A stretch of DNA of 64,000 nt from Sisyra terminalis (GCA_958496175.1 OY292279.1:1612001-1676000), one strand, 5' to 3'; counted from the first letter of the stretch, positions 13,083-27,264 are shown. The notes: generated by a model from the letters alone, not told the origin. Program-made: numbers and translations.

Positions 13083-13735
13083 TAGACCAGGGCAGCAGCC
13101 TTTCAAAATGAAAAAAGTGAAATATAAGGAATTTAATAGTAATAATAAAAGTACTAATATTGTATAATAGTAGGTAGGTACTAATAATAATAGTGGGATA
13201 AAACCAATTGGAAAAGGAAGAGAATATAACAAAAATAAATGGAAAAATAATTTTCTGGCGATCTATAGTCGGGAAGTGGGATGAAGGTGGGTTTTTAAGG
13301 GTAAAAAATGGTTTATCGCAATTTTCGGCAAAACCACAAATTCTGTGAAATTGAAAATGAGGGTGCTTTTTTGATATTAGGTCAAAATAAGGTGCAAAAA
13401 TTTATATTTTAAATCAAAATAATTACAGTGTGTTTGGGACAGAAAAAGGTAAGTTTTCACCAAATTTTCTTAAGAAAAATTGTAAAAGACATCAATAAAA
13501 ACCAAAAAATTGATTATTTGAATTTTTCCCATAAATATTGAGTTTATGGGAAAAAAACTGTAAATACAAAAATTGTAAATGATTTCATTACCTACAACTT
13601 CGCTATAGAACTTTTAGTTTTACCGAAAATCACGATAAACTGTTTTTTACACTTAAAAACCCACTGCTCTTCATTTCCCGACCTCAGATCACCCGAAAAT
13701 TATTTTTGCCTTTCATTTTTCATCTCATCAAAAAC
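13083..13735. mobile_element. Diverged, shortened copy of the GACCAGG palindromic element
   Basis: It begins TAGACCAGGGCAGCAG, like the termini of the element at 7738-9033, and shares diverged internal stretches in the same order (for example GGGTTTTTAAGGGTAAAAAA at about 13290, GGGTGCTTTTTTGATATTAG at about 13363, GGTAAGTTTTCACCAAATTT at about 13449). The partner arm is recognisable at about 13580-13725 with inverted ACCTACAACTT and CCCACTGCTCTTCATTTCCC. The arms are far more diverged than in the first element and the right terminus is not clear. Confidence 0.7.
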
Positions 13736-13739
13736 TTTT

Positions 13740-14245
13740 AAAACCCGTACACATGTTTGATGATGAATATCTTTTGAACGGTTAATTTAATCGCCAAAAC
13801 ATAAGAAACCATTTTTGTAGAGCAGTTAATTTCCAACAAAAATTTGTATTGCGCATTGTATAAGAATCATTTATTGTCGAGTTATAAAATTCATAAATAA
13901 AAATGAAATTTGTCTTAAAATAATCAAAATGAAAACCTTAATATCTTTCAAATGGTGAGGCTTACGAACAAAATATAAAATACCTTTTTTGTAGAGCATT
14001 AAATTTCCTAAAAAATTCTTTCAAAACATTTTTCTGTACAATCGATAAATGATGAGGTATGGATTTTTTTCTATTGGACTGAGAAAAAAATACAAAACTG
14101 TGATGCGGAGGATTTTCCTATTAAAACTAAAAGCTCATACTTGGTGAGAATTTTTTTAAGGTGTCTAGCAACCCATTTTTCCGCGTCACTTGTAAAAAAA
14201 AATAATCGATTTTTTTGACCCACCCTAATATAGATAGTGTACATA
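13740..14245. repeat. Unclassified transposon-like remnant
   Basis: Two related segments (about 13755-13840 and about 13930-14020) share a pattern around TTTTTGTAGAGCA followed by TTAATTTCC or TTAAATTTCC. Downstream, the minus strand reads TTAGGGTGGGTC followed by a T-rich tract and then ATGGGTTGCTAGACACCTT. The repeated composition suggests a decayed mobile element, but no termini or target duplication can be set. Confidence 0.3.
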
Positions 14246-16484
14246 TTTGAATATAATTCAAAAATAAATGGGCAATTCTTTTACTGACATTAACAGTTAT
14301 TAAATCATTTTTTAACTTACTATTTATAAAAAAATAAATTGTAAATAATAATGCATTATTTTTGTTGTGAAGCAAAAAGTTTTGGTCAACTTCAAAAGTA
14401 TGTCACGCAGTTAAAGATGCGGGTATCATTGTATGGGTGAAACATATGAAGGAAATTAAAACATAAACCAAGCACAAGATCAATAAAAGTCTTAAACACG
14501 AAAGTAATTTTCACCGAGAATAAACAACTAATTAAATGTGGAAGACATTCAGGACAATTAAAATCGCTTCGAAAACCGCTAGAACTTAAAAAAAGTTCAA
14601 AGACGAAATTCAAGGGGCTACGGCTCCTTTAAACATTCATTGTTTCAAACGGTGATTCTGATAAGGTAAATTAATATTTCACGACGTAATAAATTTCATT
14701 TCGACACAAATAAAGACGGAAGAAGACATTAAGGATAGCGCAATTTTTTGCGTTATAATTAAAGTCTGTAATGATGAATTCAATAACTTATAAGTTGAAG
14801 TAATTGCTTGTCTTCTTTTTGCATATTTTTATATAAATACATAGTTTTAGATACAAATTTTTAAATGTTATACAACGCCACAATAAATTGACTGTTTTTC
14901 TTGACAAAAATCATCAATATTAATGATTTGGTTTTTTAGTTGCGCGTGATTTTGATAAATTTTCGTGTAAACTTTGATTTAAAATCAATGACTTCTCATG
15001 AAATATTAGCAAAACGAGTAGCTCTCAATAGTGTTGTGTCACTCTGTGAGACGAGTGGCTCATAATTTTCGCAAGTTTGAAACGAAATTGAGTTAAGCTA
15101 ATGGCCAAAATGTGTTACATCTGCTCATTTACGTTGGCAAAATGTACTATAATTGAATCATCCATCAATTCCTTTCTCACCTGCTTATATTCCTGACGTT
15201 CATTAGTGACGCAAACATTATCAAATTGGAGAGTCAACACAGTGTTTTCTATCAGTGGGTGAAGAATATTTCAAAAAGAGTTATTATTTCATCATTTTCC
15301 ATTCAAATCAAATGAGTGATGTGGGTGATCAAGTTGAGCTAATTGATTTATAATGAGTTTATTAGTCATCGATATATTTTTAGATGGAATATCCTGAAAT
15401 CAAATTTAACAAGTTTTCACAGTCAAATGCTTGTCCTAAACTTTACATTAATATTTAATTCAGGAAATCGTTTGAACTTATCAAAAAAAACAAGTTTTGG
15501 TGGATCCATTTGACAATTTTGGTCTTAAGATTATGATTTTCTCAAATAAAAATTCAAAATTTTTCATGAAAATCTTTTTATTAGATAAAAGTAATGATAA
15601 AATTAGTGAAAAAAGTAGATGGTTATCGGAAAAACATTCAACAATAGTATTTACGACGGTTTTTCTTTTTACCTTATCCACCATAATTCTAAAAATGCAT
15701 TGCCTCATACAAAGATAAATAGTTCAAATTTTAACGGCCAGCAAAAAAATGAAAAATATTTTCTTCTGGAACACGAAAAGCATGTTTTTTTTTTCAATTT
15801 GATTAAACAATAATACCACCTACAGATGAACAGAGTTTACATTGTTTCAACATCGATAAAATGGTGCACGTGCTCACCGTTTATACGGCGGCTATTAGAA
15901 ATGTAATTACATGTTCCACTAAATGAAAAACGTTCATTATTTTTCTCAGCGTATTTAATTTTACGATGAAATTAATAAAAAAATTTTTTTCTCAACAAAA
16001 ATGTTTGTCAAATTTATTAATGTATATACGTTTAATAGTTATGTCATCTGTTTTAATTGTGTTTATTAAGGGATGAACATTATGGAATATGTGGAACAAA
16101 TTAATAAATTACGAACGATGTTTTTATTGTTTAAAGAACACTTAATCATGGCGTTCATGCTATAATGTATTTTTGCATCGTTTAAAAATATAAAATTGTC
16201 ACGTTTAAGATTTAGTAAGTAATAAGGTGAGTTGATTAAATATTAAAATGTAATCGTGAAATGGATGTACATGTAGATAAACCATTCATTAATAAATACA
16301 TAATTATATGAAAATTTTATGTTTATTCTTCATAAAAATAAACGTCGTACTTTTTCATCTTTTTTATGAACTTTTTTGCGACAAGTTAAATAAAAAAGCT
16401 CGTTTTAAAAATGATAAAATTTGAAATTCAAATTTTTCATAGATTAAATCATAATAAACACTTCTTATTTCTAATCATATGACA
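14246..16484. other. AT-rich gene-free DNA
   Basis: Only short random open frames occur (for example 14392-14613 and 15481-15813, with overlapping frames on both strands). No splice-linked exons or protein similarity are recognised. Confidence 0.5.
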
Positions 16485-16487
16485 TTT

Positions 16488-16830
16488 TTATCGTAATTTG
16501 GATTCAAAATTTTGGGATAAGTTTCTAATAAGCAAGAATATTAAATCTAATGCAATACTATTCCCATTTTTGGAAAAATTCTTCATGTAAAGTCTCAAAT
16601 TAACCAAATGTTTGAGATCATCTTTTAGCTGAAACTTCTTGATTGATTTTTTTTGTCCCAAGGCACTATGTATAGGTTCCATTCCATTTATTGCAAATAT
16701 ATCAAAAATTTCAGACATTTTCTGTGGATCCGTTGGCCAATAAGTTGGTGAACTTGGAGCGAAAGTATTAAGCTGCTGTTCGATGGTAACGTCATATAGA
16801 ACTCGGCCCCTCGATGATTGATTACTAAAA
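16488..16830 (-). pseudogene. LINE endonuclease-domain fragment
   Basis: The minus strand reads GRVLYDVTIEQQLNTFAP followed by SSPTYWPTDPQKMSEIFDIF. The TYWPTDP...DIFDIF-type segment is typical of the C-terminal part of the apurinic-type endonuclease of Jockey-like non-LTR retrotransposons. About 110 codons stay open and then end. No RT lies beside it, so it is an isolated fossil fragment. Whether it comes from the same family as the LINE at 7.5-10.3 kb cannot be told because they do not overlap. Confidence 0.65.
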
Positions 16831-19473
16831 GAATAAAATATTTTAAAGTTTGACCCATTTTAAGTTGAAAATTTCAAAGAAATATTGTAAACGGAACGTT
16901 TTTTCTTTTTCATTAATATCAATAATTGAGATATTATTGCTTCAAAGGTTCAAAGATTTGAAATATTTTCAAACAAAATATTTGACTCAATAATCTTGAA
17001 AACAGATCTTTTTCGGTATAAAGTTTTCAGGTCGAGGTACGTCTAACATATTTTCTGGAATTTGACTAAACTTTTAAGAATTTATAACTTGAAAACATTG
17101 AAGGTAAAAGACGTGGCTTCATTAATTATTTATTATTGGCATAATACATAATTTAATATATCATACCACTATAGTTCTTGTAACGATCCACTACACTTCA
17201 TCTTTCTTTTGCACGTAACTTTATTAAACCTTAACTTATCTCCTTTTCTTTGTACAAAAATTTACTTTAATTTTACTTTAATCTCAACACTTTGTTTCAG
17301 TTCATCACATAGAAGACGAAATTAAAGAGGCTCATGTGAAATTTCACATAATTTCAAATTCTTCCGAAAACTTACGACCACTTATGTGTCGACGAATTGT
17401 GTCAAAGAAAATTCTCTCGTTCGCCTCTTTTCCAAATTGAAAACGTGTAATTGGAACGATCGACTTCAAAGCAAATATTCCTTCCTGCTCATTGAATATA
17501 TTTTTTTTTTTTTTGATCACTCCACTTTACGAAAACATTGGGGAAAGTATAAAGTTAAAGATATTACATGAAAACGGTGGCAATGTTGTTTTGAAAATTG
17601 ATGAAACATAAAATTTCCAATTTATTTTCTTGGTCATATTTGCATTAAACTTATATAAAGAATTGGTGGTGATTCATCAAACGTTTTTACTTAATATTTG
17701 TTTCAACTACTTTGTAACTCGATAACAATTCAAACAATTTTTTTTCGTCAATAAAAGAAACTTATTTAATAGCCAAAACTTATTACCAAGGTATCAATGT
17801 TTAAAGAAAGTCTTCTAGAAGAAAAACTGGAATGATTATATTAAAAAATTTTCTCTAAAGAAGAGGTGTAACAGTAATTTTTACAGGACTACAATGGTAT
17901 TTGATTTTCCTGTATAGTTGGTGTAACCAAATTGTTGAGAAGGAACACAACGTCATCTATCCTCAAATGCTGTAACTTTAAAACGACGCTGCTCCTCTAC
18001 TGAGATACAAGTAACTACAATTTTTATACACTTTTCTTTTTTGTTTGTTTTCGGAGAACACAAAGACTAAAGTCTATGAAATCATAAAAAAATAAAACGA
18101 TTAATATTTTGGAACGCAGAGTTTAGGTCAAAAAATAGGAGTTTAGGTCTTGTTATTTCTATTACCTAAACTATAAAAATATCTTACATACTAAGTATTT
18201 TAATATGATAAATCGTAGTCGAATTAAAATAAACAGATCTGACTAAATTGAAACAATAAATTTTGAAGTAGGAATTTAATTTGACCAAAAAAAAAAAGAT
18301 CTATAGCCCATAAACAATTAGTTGAGAGAAATTTGTCCTTGTTATTGCCAAAAGATTGGATCATAAAACCCATCATTATTAACCAATGTTTGTTTTTCTT
18401 TTTCGTTCCATTTTTTTTTTTTTGCTACTCCAATGTTGAAATAAATGGTCAAAACAGTTTAGGGGATGAAAAGCGCTGTTGAGCTGGCGTCTGCTTCGGC
18501 GCTTTTCCAACACACTACCTACATAACTTGTCGCTCACCGTTCTCGAAAAGCGAAATGGTGTTTATATCGATTTTCCAAGGAGGACAAACAGGGACTCTC
18601 TGAGACCATCCTATACGTTCATTTCACTCGGACCTATATATTCCACGGGGCTGATCCGGGAGTGTTTGCACAGTATGTCTGACTAGTCATGTTTTGTTCC
18701 TGTTTCCTTTATTCAATTGACTTTTTCAGTGGAAAACTCCAAATTTAATGCATTTGTTTGATCAATTTTCAAAGCGTTTTGTTTACATTTTCCGATAGTA
18801 TTTTTGGCCGGTTTGTTATAAAATTTCTTTAAACGTAAAGTAACGGTGCATCAGGACTTTTTTTTTTTTTGTAATCACATCCAATTGTTGCTACTGTAAC
18901 ATAAACGTCATTGTATTCCTGTTTGATTATTCTTTATTATCCTCAACATTCAACGTTTCTCGTCTGGACTATTGCCAAATCTTACGTGTCAACGTAATGT
19001 AACAATAACACTGCCTAATATAAGAAATTTTCAAAAACTATAGACTGATAAACTATTCGATTTATCCTTTTAGTTAAAGTGAACGTTAAATAATCCGAGA
19101 AAAATGAATAAATTTAAGTTTGCTTCTAATCAGTTTAATGTCGTGAATGTGTGATATCAACTTCATAACACTTAAACAATAAAAAAATCAACAATGAGTC
19201 TGAAAATAAAATAAATCTAATCGAAAATGTTTCTGAAACAAATCAGCAAGCCATCAATAAATTTCAGTCACATAACAATTAAGTCAATGAAATTTTTAAT
19301 AATTACACCGTCTTGATATCGAATGAACAGGAAAATTATTTCCTGATTCTTTTTTTAAAACACCCACGTAGCGCTTCTATATAGTTAGTTTGTTTTTTTT
19401 TTTACGAATACGTCGATAGTTATAGAACTTAATCGGGAAAATTTGATACGCGCTACTACAGTCAGAAAGTATA
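16831..19473. other. Upstream region of ANKIB1, no gene recognised
   Basis: Mostly AT-rich. A block at about 18470-18665 is richer in GC and contains an inverted AAAAGCGC...GCGCTTTT pair (18471-18507). It lies about 0.8-1 kb upstream of the ANKIB1 start and could hold its promoter or a 5' untranslated exon, but no initiator or TATA element can be assigned with confidence. Confidence 0.35.
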
Positions 19474-22400
19474 ATGGGTAGTTCTTCATCGAAATTCAAA
19501 AAATATCTCCAACATGGAGATGAATTTGCCGCGATGCAACTGTACCACGGGTCACCGGAACTACGCAAAAACCTGGACCCAAATTTGAGCTACGGCGAAA
19601 ACCATTTTCACAACACCGCATTACATTACGCTGCCAAACATGGCATGAAACACTTGTTACGCACATTCCTGATTGACTTAGGTATTAATTCAACCCTAAA
19701 AATATCATTGCCAGTTAATCAAAAACTTTCAATTTCTTCCAGGAGGAAATCCAAACAAGAGGAATGGTTTCAACGAAACAGTGCTTCACACAGCTTGTCA
19801 ATTAGATCAACAAAAGAATTCCTATAGCGCACAAGAACGACGGGCCGCTTGTGTTACGTTGTTGTTGCAATGGAAAGGTGCTACCTTGAATAGTGGAGGA
19901 CGAGAAAAGGCTGATCTAAACGCTCAAGATCAAGTAAATTTGTCGCAATCTTTCCCAAATATCTGCAACTAATTTTCAAACGCTTTTTTTTCTAGAAAGG
20001 CAACACTGCTCTGCACTGGGCAGCATCGACAGGACTAAAACGATGTGTGGAACTGTTAGTGAGCCAGCATGGTTCGGCTCTTTTCATCGAAAATAACGAA
20101 AAATTAACGCCGTGCGATTTGGCCATGCGAAACAACCACCACGATATTGCCCGATTTCTAGAAGCTAGAATGGTTTTTGTACGTGTTATTTTTTGATCCC
20201 TCGAATTCAGTCATAGCTTTTCATGAGATCTTAAAAAAGAAAATTAATTAATTAGTTCTGAATTGATTTCATTGAAACATTGCATAGTATCACCAGGAAT
20301 CTGGTTTGAACTCAATCAAGAACCATTGAGACTCAGTTGATTTACCATCACTTAGTTTACATAGTGAAGGACGGAATTCTATTCCGTCCTGAATCTATTA
20401 AAACATGGAGCTAGCAAAAAAACTAAATTCGTATCAAAGATTTTTTTTTATATAAAGAAATGAGTGAAAAGCAAGTTAAACATTTCAATAGCTTTTGTAC
20501 GATTTGGGCGGGTATTTAATTGGAAATTCTTTGTCTATAATTATTGTTTTTTTCTTAATTAAATCATTTAACGTTAACGATTTTTAGGCTGACAATAACG
20601 ATAATGTCAACGAAGATTTGCTAGCAATAGAAAAAGAAGAACAAGAAGTTTATCGAGGACTTCGCACTCAAGATCTGCAAGAAGCCAAAGATCAGCTATT
20701 GGTAGAAACATCTGACATGCTGCACATTCCCTTATTTACAGCGGAGGCTTTACTACGAAACAATGGTACCTACCAAGAAGAACTAAAACGTAAATATACC
20801 AACTTGAAATTTTTCTTTCAGAGTGGTCACGAGAAGCTTTGTTAGAGAAGTGGATGAAAGATCCGGTGCAATGTTGTCAATTAGCTGGAGTGCAGGTTCC
20901 AGCATCTGCGTTACATAAAGCCGGATCGATTGAATTAACACTTAGTTCTGCGCATAGTTCCATAGATAGTGACGATACTAAAAATAAACCAGAAGTTTTA
21001 GTAAGTTGGAAGGAAAAAACAATTTCTTGGCTGAATATCTACTTACTTTCTTTTCAATTGTAGTGTGAAATTTGTTTTACAAATTTACCTGTGTGGGACC
21101 AACACATAACGATGTTTTGTAAGCATAATTTTTGTTCACACTGTTGGGAACGGTACCTCAACATTAAAATCGAAGAAGGAGACGCACATCACATTGAATG
21201 TCCGGCATATCAGTGTCATGTACTAGTCCCTGTAGAATTCATTGAAAAATTAGTTAGCCCCGATATGGCTCGAAGATATTTGCAGTTTGACATCAAAGTA
21301 TGGGGTGAAGTTCAGACAAACTTCTGAAACATAAACGCATGAGTGAAATTGATTTCAGGCTTTTGTGGAAACCAACAAGTCGTTTAAGTGGTGTCCAATA
21401 GCGGGATGTGGAAGAGCCGTTCGACTTCCGGAAACCGAGCAAGAACATGCCATCCCTGAGGAAATGCTCAACAATTCGGATTTCAAGCCTCCACTATCGA
21501 CTTCACACGCTGTTGACTGTGGAAATTCGCATTTTTTTTGCTGGGAATGTTTAGGTACAAAAAAAAATGTTTTACTAATCTTGAAAAATAATGAAATATT
21601 ACCTTATTTTCAGACGAGGCTCATGCTCCTTGTGGCTGCACCCAATGGCGCCAATGGCAACACAAAATATCAGAAATCAAACCGGAAGAGCTTCGTGCCG
21701 ATTGTGATGAAACCGAGGCGGCTGCAAATTTTTTATGGCTCGTCACCAATTCAAAACCGTGTCCCAATTGTAAAAGCCCCATCCAAAAAAACGAAGGCTG
21801 TAACCATATGAAGTGTTCAAAAGTAACCAAAATCCACCTATCCACTGCAGTATACCCTGTAACCATTTTACTTTCAGTGCAAATTCGATTTTTGCTGGGT
21901 GTGCCAAGAAGCGTGGAAACGCCACAGCTCTGCAACCGGCGGATACTTTCGATGTAATCGATTCGAGGCTGTAAATAAAGCGGACGAAAAGCAAGGAAAT
22001 TTATTAACCGAAGCAGTAGTTAGAAATTCACAATTACAAGAACTGACTCGTTTTTTACACTATTACACAAGATTTAAGAACCACGAAAATAGTCGGAAGT
22101 TGGAGGAGCCGCTGTTGACGGGAGTGCGACGTAAGATGGAAGTCTTGGCCAATTCTTTACTAACTAAAGGTGATGAAGGTATTTCTTTATTAATCGATAC
22201 ACATTCGTGGCTTGACGTTATTTGTTCCATAGAATGCACCGAAAAAGACACGAAATTCGTGGAGGATGGAGTACGGGAGTTGTTGAAAGCACGTCAAATC
22301 TTGTGCGGATCGTACGTTTATGGATACTATTTAGAAGACAATGGATACAATAGAATCATCTTCGAGTTTATGCAAGTAAGTTCTTTTCGAATACTTTTTG

Positions 22401-25400
22401 CGAATAGAAACTAAATTGATACAAATACAATACATTTTGTAAAAAGACTCAATAATGTAACTGAAATGTTGTAATAATGGATTTTGAATTTCTTCTCTTC
22501 TCCGATGTTACGATAAGATTGAAAAACTGTTTGAAAAATAAGTTCAAAATTACCCATTGTTGAATCATAAGAACTACAACAAATAACTTTGAGTTCCTTT
22601 ACAATTTATATTAACGGTAGTAATTCAAAATTAGCAATAGTACAATCGTTCACCAAAAAGTACGTAAAAGCCAATTTGTTTTCAATTGATAGATTAGATC
22701 CTAAACATGAGCTCAACCGAAAAATCCGTGACCAAAATTGACCCTAATTGGCTTTTCCAATAAAAATATACTGCATCTTTATAACTTTGAAACCGTGCTA
22801 GATACAACTAAAATAGTTATTATTCAAATAAAAGAGGAGGATATTTCCTACAAAAATGGTTCTTTACCAATTTTTCATAAATGCTACAGTTTGGCTGGAA
22901 ATTGATGTCGAAAGTGCTAGTGTTTTTAAAGAGATCAGATCGGGAACGAATTTTTGGCGCACTGCAAATTGCGAAAATTTTGATTTCTCGACAAATGTGT
23001 AAGTTTTTGCTAATAGTCAAAATGGATCTTTGAAAAAAGTAGATCTTTGAATGTTCCCGGAAAAAGTCTTTAAGAAAAAGCTTAAAAGCTCGATTTTGGC
23101 TATATTTTACGCCATTAGTTGATGTTTTTTGTCGTTCAAGAATTCCGAAAGAAAAAGCTCGATTTAGCTCGATTGATATTGAATTTTCCAAATTTTTAAT
23201 CTCACTATTAATTGGTGTTGTTTTGTATTAAAGCTTCAATATTAAAAAAAAAATGTGAAAGTAGAGCTTTACTTTTAAAAAGCGTTTCCCGCAAAATATG
23301 CAAGATATATTTTATTTTCTTTCAGAACTCCCAAACGATAAAAAAACATCAAATAAGGGTTGAAAAAAATTTCGAAATTTCATAGTTGGAAAAATGATCC
23401 AAATCGAGCTTTTTCTTCAAATCGCTTTTTCCGAGAAAATATACAATCGATGTTGACGGATTTTTTGGTTGATTTTGTTTGTGACCTAATCTATCGATAA
23501 TAAATAAAAAAAATGGGTTCTATACGTACTTTATGGAGAACTTCTTTTATAAACTTCTCTTTCACGACTATACTACAAAAACTTTTTCAATTTTTTTTAG
23601 AAATCAAATGGAATTTTAAATCTCATTAACTTGTAGGCATTAAAGCTTTTAGCACTTCAAATTCAATAATAACTTTAAAATTTCTATCAATATTGAATTC
23701 AAGAGTTCAAAGATTTTTTATTTTATTTTTATTTTTTTTAGAATGAATTGGAAGAAGTAACCGAAAAACTTTCCGAAATTATTGCTCGTCCATATTTACG
23801 AACGCCTAAATCAGTAATCATTCAAACCACTGCCTTAGTTCGAAGAAAAAGACACGAATTTGTGCAAGCCGTATCGAAGGGATTAATTCCTCCGGAAACT
23901 CCGCCATCATTACGAAAAGTTCGTAAACGACGATATCCCGGAAATATGCCGTTCGATCCTAAACTAGATGTAAGTTGAAATCTCAACAAATCTTTCAGAA
24001 ATCATTCAGTAACTTTTTTTCTTTTCAGTCCACCATCCACCAAGCCTTGGACGCTTCGCTGAAACATTTAGAGGCCAATAGTCTTTGGGTGAAAGATTCA
24101 CAAGGACGTCACAATAATTTGACTGCTATTTATGACTGGCCTGATTACGATTCAGATGAAGAGACTGAAGTATTTATGATTTGGCCTTGTTATTTTCCTG
24201 TTAGTTTAACTTAAATTCATTTTCTTTCACAGGTTAATAGAGCCTTAACTGTTAGTTTATTAGGAGAATGTAACCGACATGGATGTAATCGTCCAAAAGC
24301 ACGAAATCCTCGTACAGGAGCAATGCATCAGTATTGTAGTTTGCGATGTCGCAAATCAGAAACTGTAGAAAATGATGGTAAGAAAATTTTTTAGATAAAT
24401 TTATTCAAAAATCATTTAAAACTATTGTTGGTTTAGTATACAAAGTACCAGTGTCTTCTGATTATAATATGGATTTGGTGATAGCACTGGAAATGTCCAG
24501 ACTTCAAATGATTGAGGATAAAATGAAACAAGTGGCTGACTGTAAATCAAATATTGGTCCCGGAACTAGCAATTCATTGAGTCAAACAAATTCCGAAAAT
24601 ACAGGTGAGTTGGGTGTTTTGATATTATTTTAGAAATCTCAATTTTGTTGAAATTCTTTTTTTCTAGTCGAACTAGTCGAAGATCAAGTGGAATTAGCCA
24701 TTCAATTATCATTGCAAGAGGCCACTAAAACCACCAATTCGCAAAGTAAATCAAACATATTCCAACACGATTTCGTCAGCATTTCCACACAAACTCCGGA
24801 ACGAACTTCATCGCCACTAATCAATCTAATGATGGAACAACCAAATTTTATCGGATGTTACCAATGCAACAAAGAACTCAGTGAAATCGTAGAATATACC
24901 GGAACGAACAGTGGGAGTTTTAATAAAGTGGCAGAAAAAGGAGGACACAACGAACATCATTTCGATTTTCGCAAGGAACATATAGCTCGCTGTGAAAACT
25001 GCAACTCACCATTACCTTCTGTATACCATTCGTGTGGTCACATCTACGATCAAACCATAATCGTAGATAATTCCGAGGAGATTTTTGATATTTCTAATAA
25101 AAAAACCAAAGAGGATATAGCCGTAGACTATTTCCTTAAAAGTTTGGCAGATAAACATTTAGATGAATACGATTTGAAATGCACACTTGTAAATTCTAAT
25201 AACGAATATGATCCGGACTTTTACAAAAGCAACGACAAAGAACTGTTGGGGTTTCTTAAGTCACCATCGAATTGCAGTACTCGAAATGAAGATGGCCACT
25301 TTCAAATAAGTGATATCCATGAAAGTGGTTATATTGAATTGGTCAAAGATGATATCGTTGGGGATATTTTCGATGATCAAGATAGTCGATTAAAACGTTC

Positions 25401-27264
25401 TCACTCGACTGGAGATTTAATTACAAAACGTTCTAAGCATGTTTTTCGGACTGGCTTAGCAACGACTGTTATTCCCAGCGATGAACTTAAATATCACATG
25501 GACTCGGATCACAGTTCTAATCATGACGACAAATGTGAAGAATTTGCAAAGAAAATGATAGCCTTGCCATCGTCTATTATAAATACTAAGCATTTTTTAC
25601 TTTCTCAATATCAGAAAAGAATTCCTGAAGGAAATCAGATGAAAGACAATTCTCAATATTTGTTCAACCAGAATTCATCATCGATAGAAGAACCAAGTGC
25701 CACATATTATCAAGAATCATCTCTGGAAGAAACCACCACTTCTGATTCGATGCAAATTGATGACTTGAAAGAACGGGAAAAGAAAGTATCTCCATTTAAA
25801 CGGCAAGATTCATTCGATGGAGACAGTGAGATTAGTTTCGATAAGAAACTAGAAGAAGATGTTTTATCCACCGTTAGTACCGTGAAATCTTCCGATAATT
25901 CGATTGTTTCTCAAATGGGATCATTCGAATTGCGCAGCTACAAGAAATCGCCTAAATGCTTCCGCAGAGAAATTCAATTTTTTGATAACTCATTTAAAAA
26001 ACCTTCAGAATCTTCATCTCTACGCAGTGATGTCTATAACTACTTCCATGGTAAATCGAAAGACTCAAAGCACAAACAATTTTTGGATCAAACTTCGTCA
26101 AAGACTGAAAACACTTTTGTAGTAGAAACCGAAGTTCCAGAAGCCACATCCTCGTCGAAAATGAACCCTTTGGCATGTTTGAAGGCAAAACTATGTTCGG
26201 CCCACTTACCAAAAACTAGTTATCTCACCAAACTTGCTGTGAATAAAAGTATTGGCATCCTTAGTCACTCGGCCGAGAATTCAACTTCCGGAAGTCCAAA
26301 ACAAAAGATTGGAATTCGAAAAAAAATCGCCAACATTAAAAATGAAAGCAGTAAAAGCGATAGTTTTTGTGATTCGACACGAAAAACATTTAAGCTGTCA
26401 ACTGGAAAATCAATATCTCAGAATTTAAGGATTAAAATAAGTAAGTCGCCCAATCAGGTTCAATCCGTATTGAATAATCAACAACCACAAACTTCGGCGA
26501 CTAAAGTGCTAGAAACCGATAGTTCTAATGAATATGAATCGGAAACTGGAATTCCAAAGTCTCCAACTTTGTACATCAGCGGTGTATCAATATCGCGTAC
26601 TCCTGAACAGAAAAACCCTTCTCAATCGTTGATCAATTTGATTTCGAGTTCGTCAAACAAAAATTCTCGTTCTTCCAGTTTAACAGTTCCTGTTACAATG
26701 TCTGTGAGTCCCCTAAGCGATATGAACTCTTCGTCTAATGTAAGTCTCAACGTTTCCTGTTCGCCCGAACCATACACCCCCACACTAGCCCGCTCAATGA
26801 CACCCCAATCTTCCTACTCAAATCTCAAAGACTTGCGCTGTTCCAATAAAAGTCCAAGTCCGTCAAAAACATTTTTCGTTATGGAAAAAGAAAACTGTCC
26901 AATTACTCGAATGACCCGATCGAATGGTTCTACTCCGAATAAATCCAGCACCACAATCCGCGGTCGAACCAACAGTACCGTGACGAAAGAAGTATCCAGT
27001 CCCGTCGCGACGGCAGTCAAATCTAAATCGGCCAACGAACCGGAACGCGAACGGGAAGTATTCCGTTTTCCCAAATCCTCCACGGACGGGGCTCTCAGTT
27101 CAGTGCTGCACGTCCAAGAATCAAATCTTAGCTCGGACGATTTTCACGAAGCACTTTTCCTGTTGGAACGATCACCGAAAATGCGAGACTCTAAACGACG
27201 TAAAAAATTGAAAAAGAAAGATCCTGATTGCTTTAAAAAAGAAGAAGCCAGTTCCATTTTGTGA
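19474..27264 (+). CDS. ANKIB1: ANKIB1-type ankyrin/RBR E3 ubiquitin ligase, 14 exons, 1784 aa
   Basis: Exons: 19474-19681, 19743-19933, 19996-20178, 20588-20765, 20822-21000, 21064-21297, 21359-21554, 21614-21822, 21878-22375, 23742-23969, 24029-24169, 24233-24377, 24437-24604, 24668-27264. All have GT/AG borders and the phases agree, giving 1784 codons plus stop. Domains: N-terminal [12 protein letters not shown] (a possible N-myristoylation start); ankyrin repeats at about 45-190 ([19 protein letters not shown]); RING1 at about 314-365 ([13 protein letters not shown]); IBR at about 395-465; RING2 at about 506-545 with presumed catalytic Cys519 in NEGCNHMKC; an Ariadne-like helical region; a Cys/His patch (CNRHGCNRP); and a UIM-like helix near 922-938. 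By family knowledge it transfers ubiquitin through a thioester on the RING2 cysteine. The tail after the UIM is very long, Ser/Thr-rich and largely encoded by one 2.6-kb exon; human ANKIB1 is about 1090 aa. Introns are about 50-70 bp except intron 3 (409 bp) and intron 9 (1.37 kb). Confidence 0.95.
22376..23741 (+). other. Long intron 9 of ANKIB1, with dispersed repeat
   Basis: This is the one large intron of the gene. The segment at about 22780-22880 is similar to about 28440-28560, sharing GTGYTAGATACAA, AAAATAGYTATTAT and GATATTTCCTAC. Several GAGCTTTTTC/AAAAAGCTCGATTT words recur around 23070-23175 and 23400-23425. It is probably a decayed mobile element inside the intron. Confidence 0.5.

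Noticed and set aside
14127..14613. Two minus-strand frames of 73-82 codons
   Set aside because: The composition follows the AT-rich background, and the first lies in a transposon-like remnant. No splice-linked partner was found.
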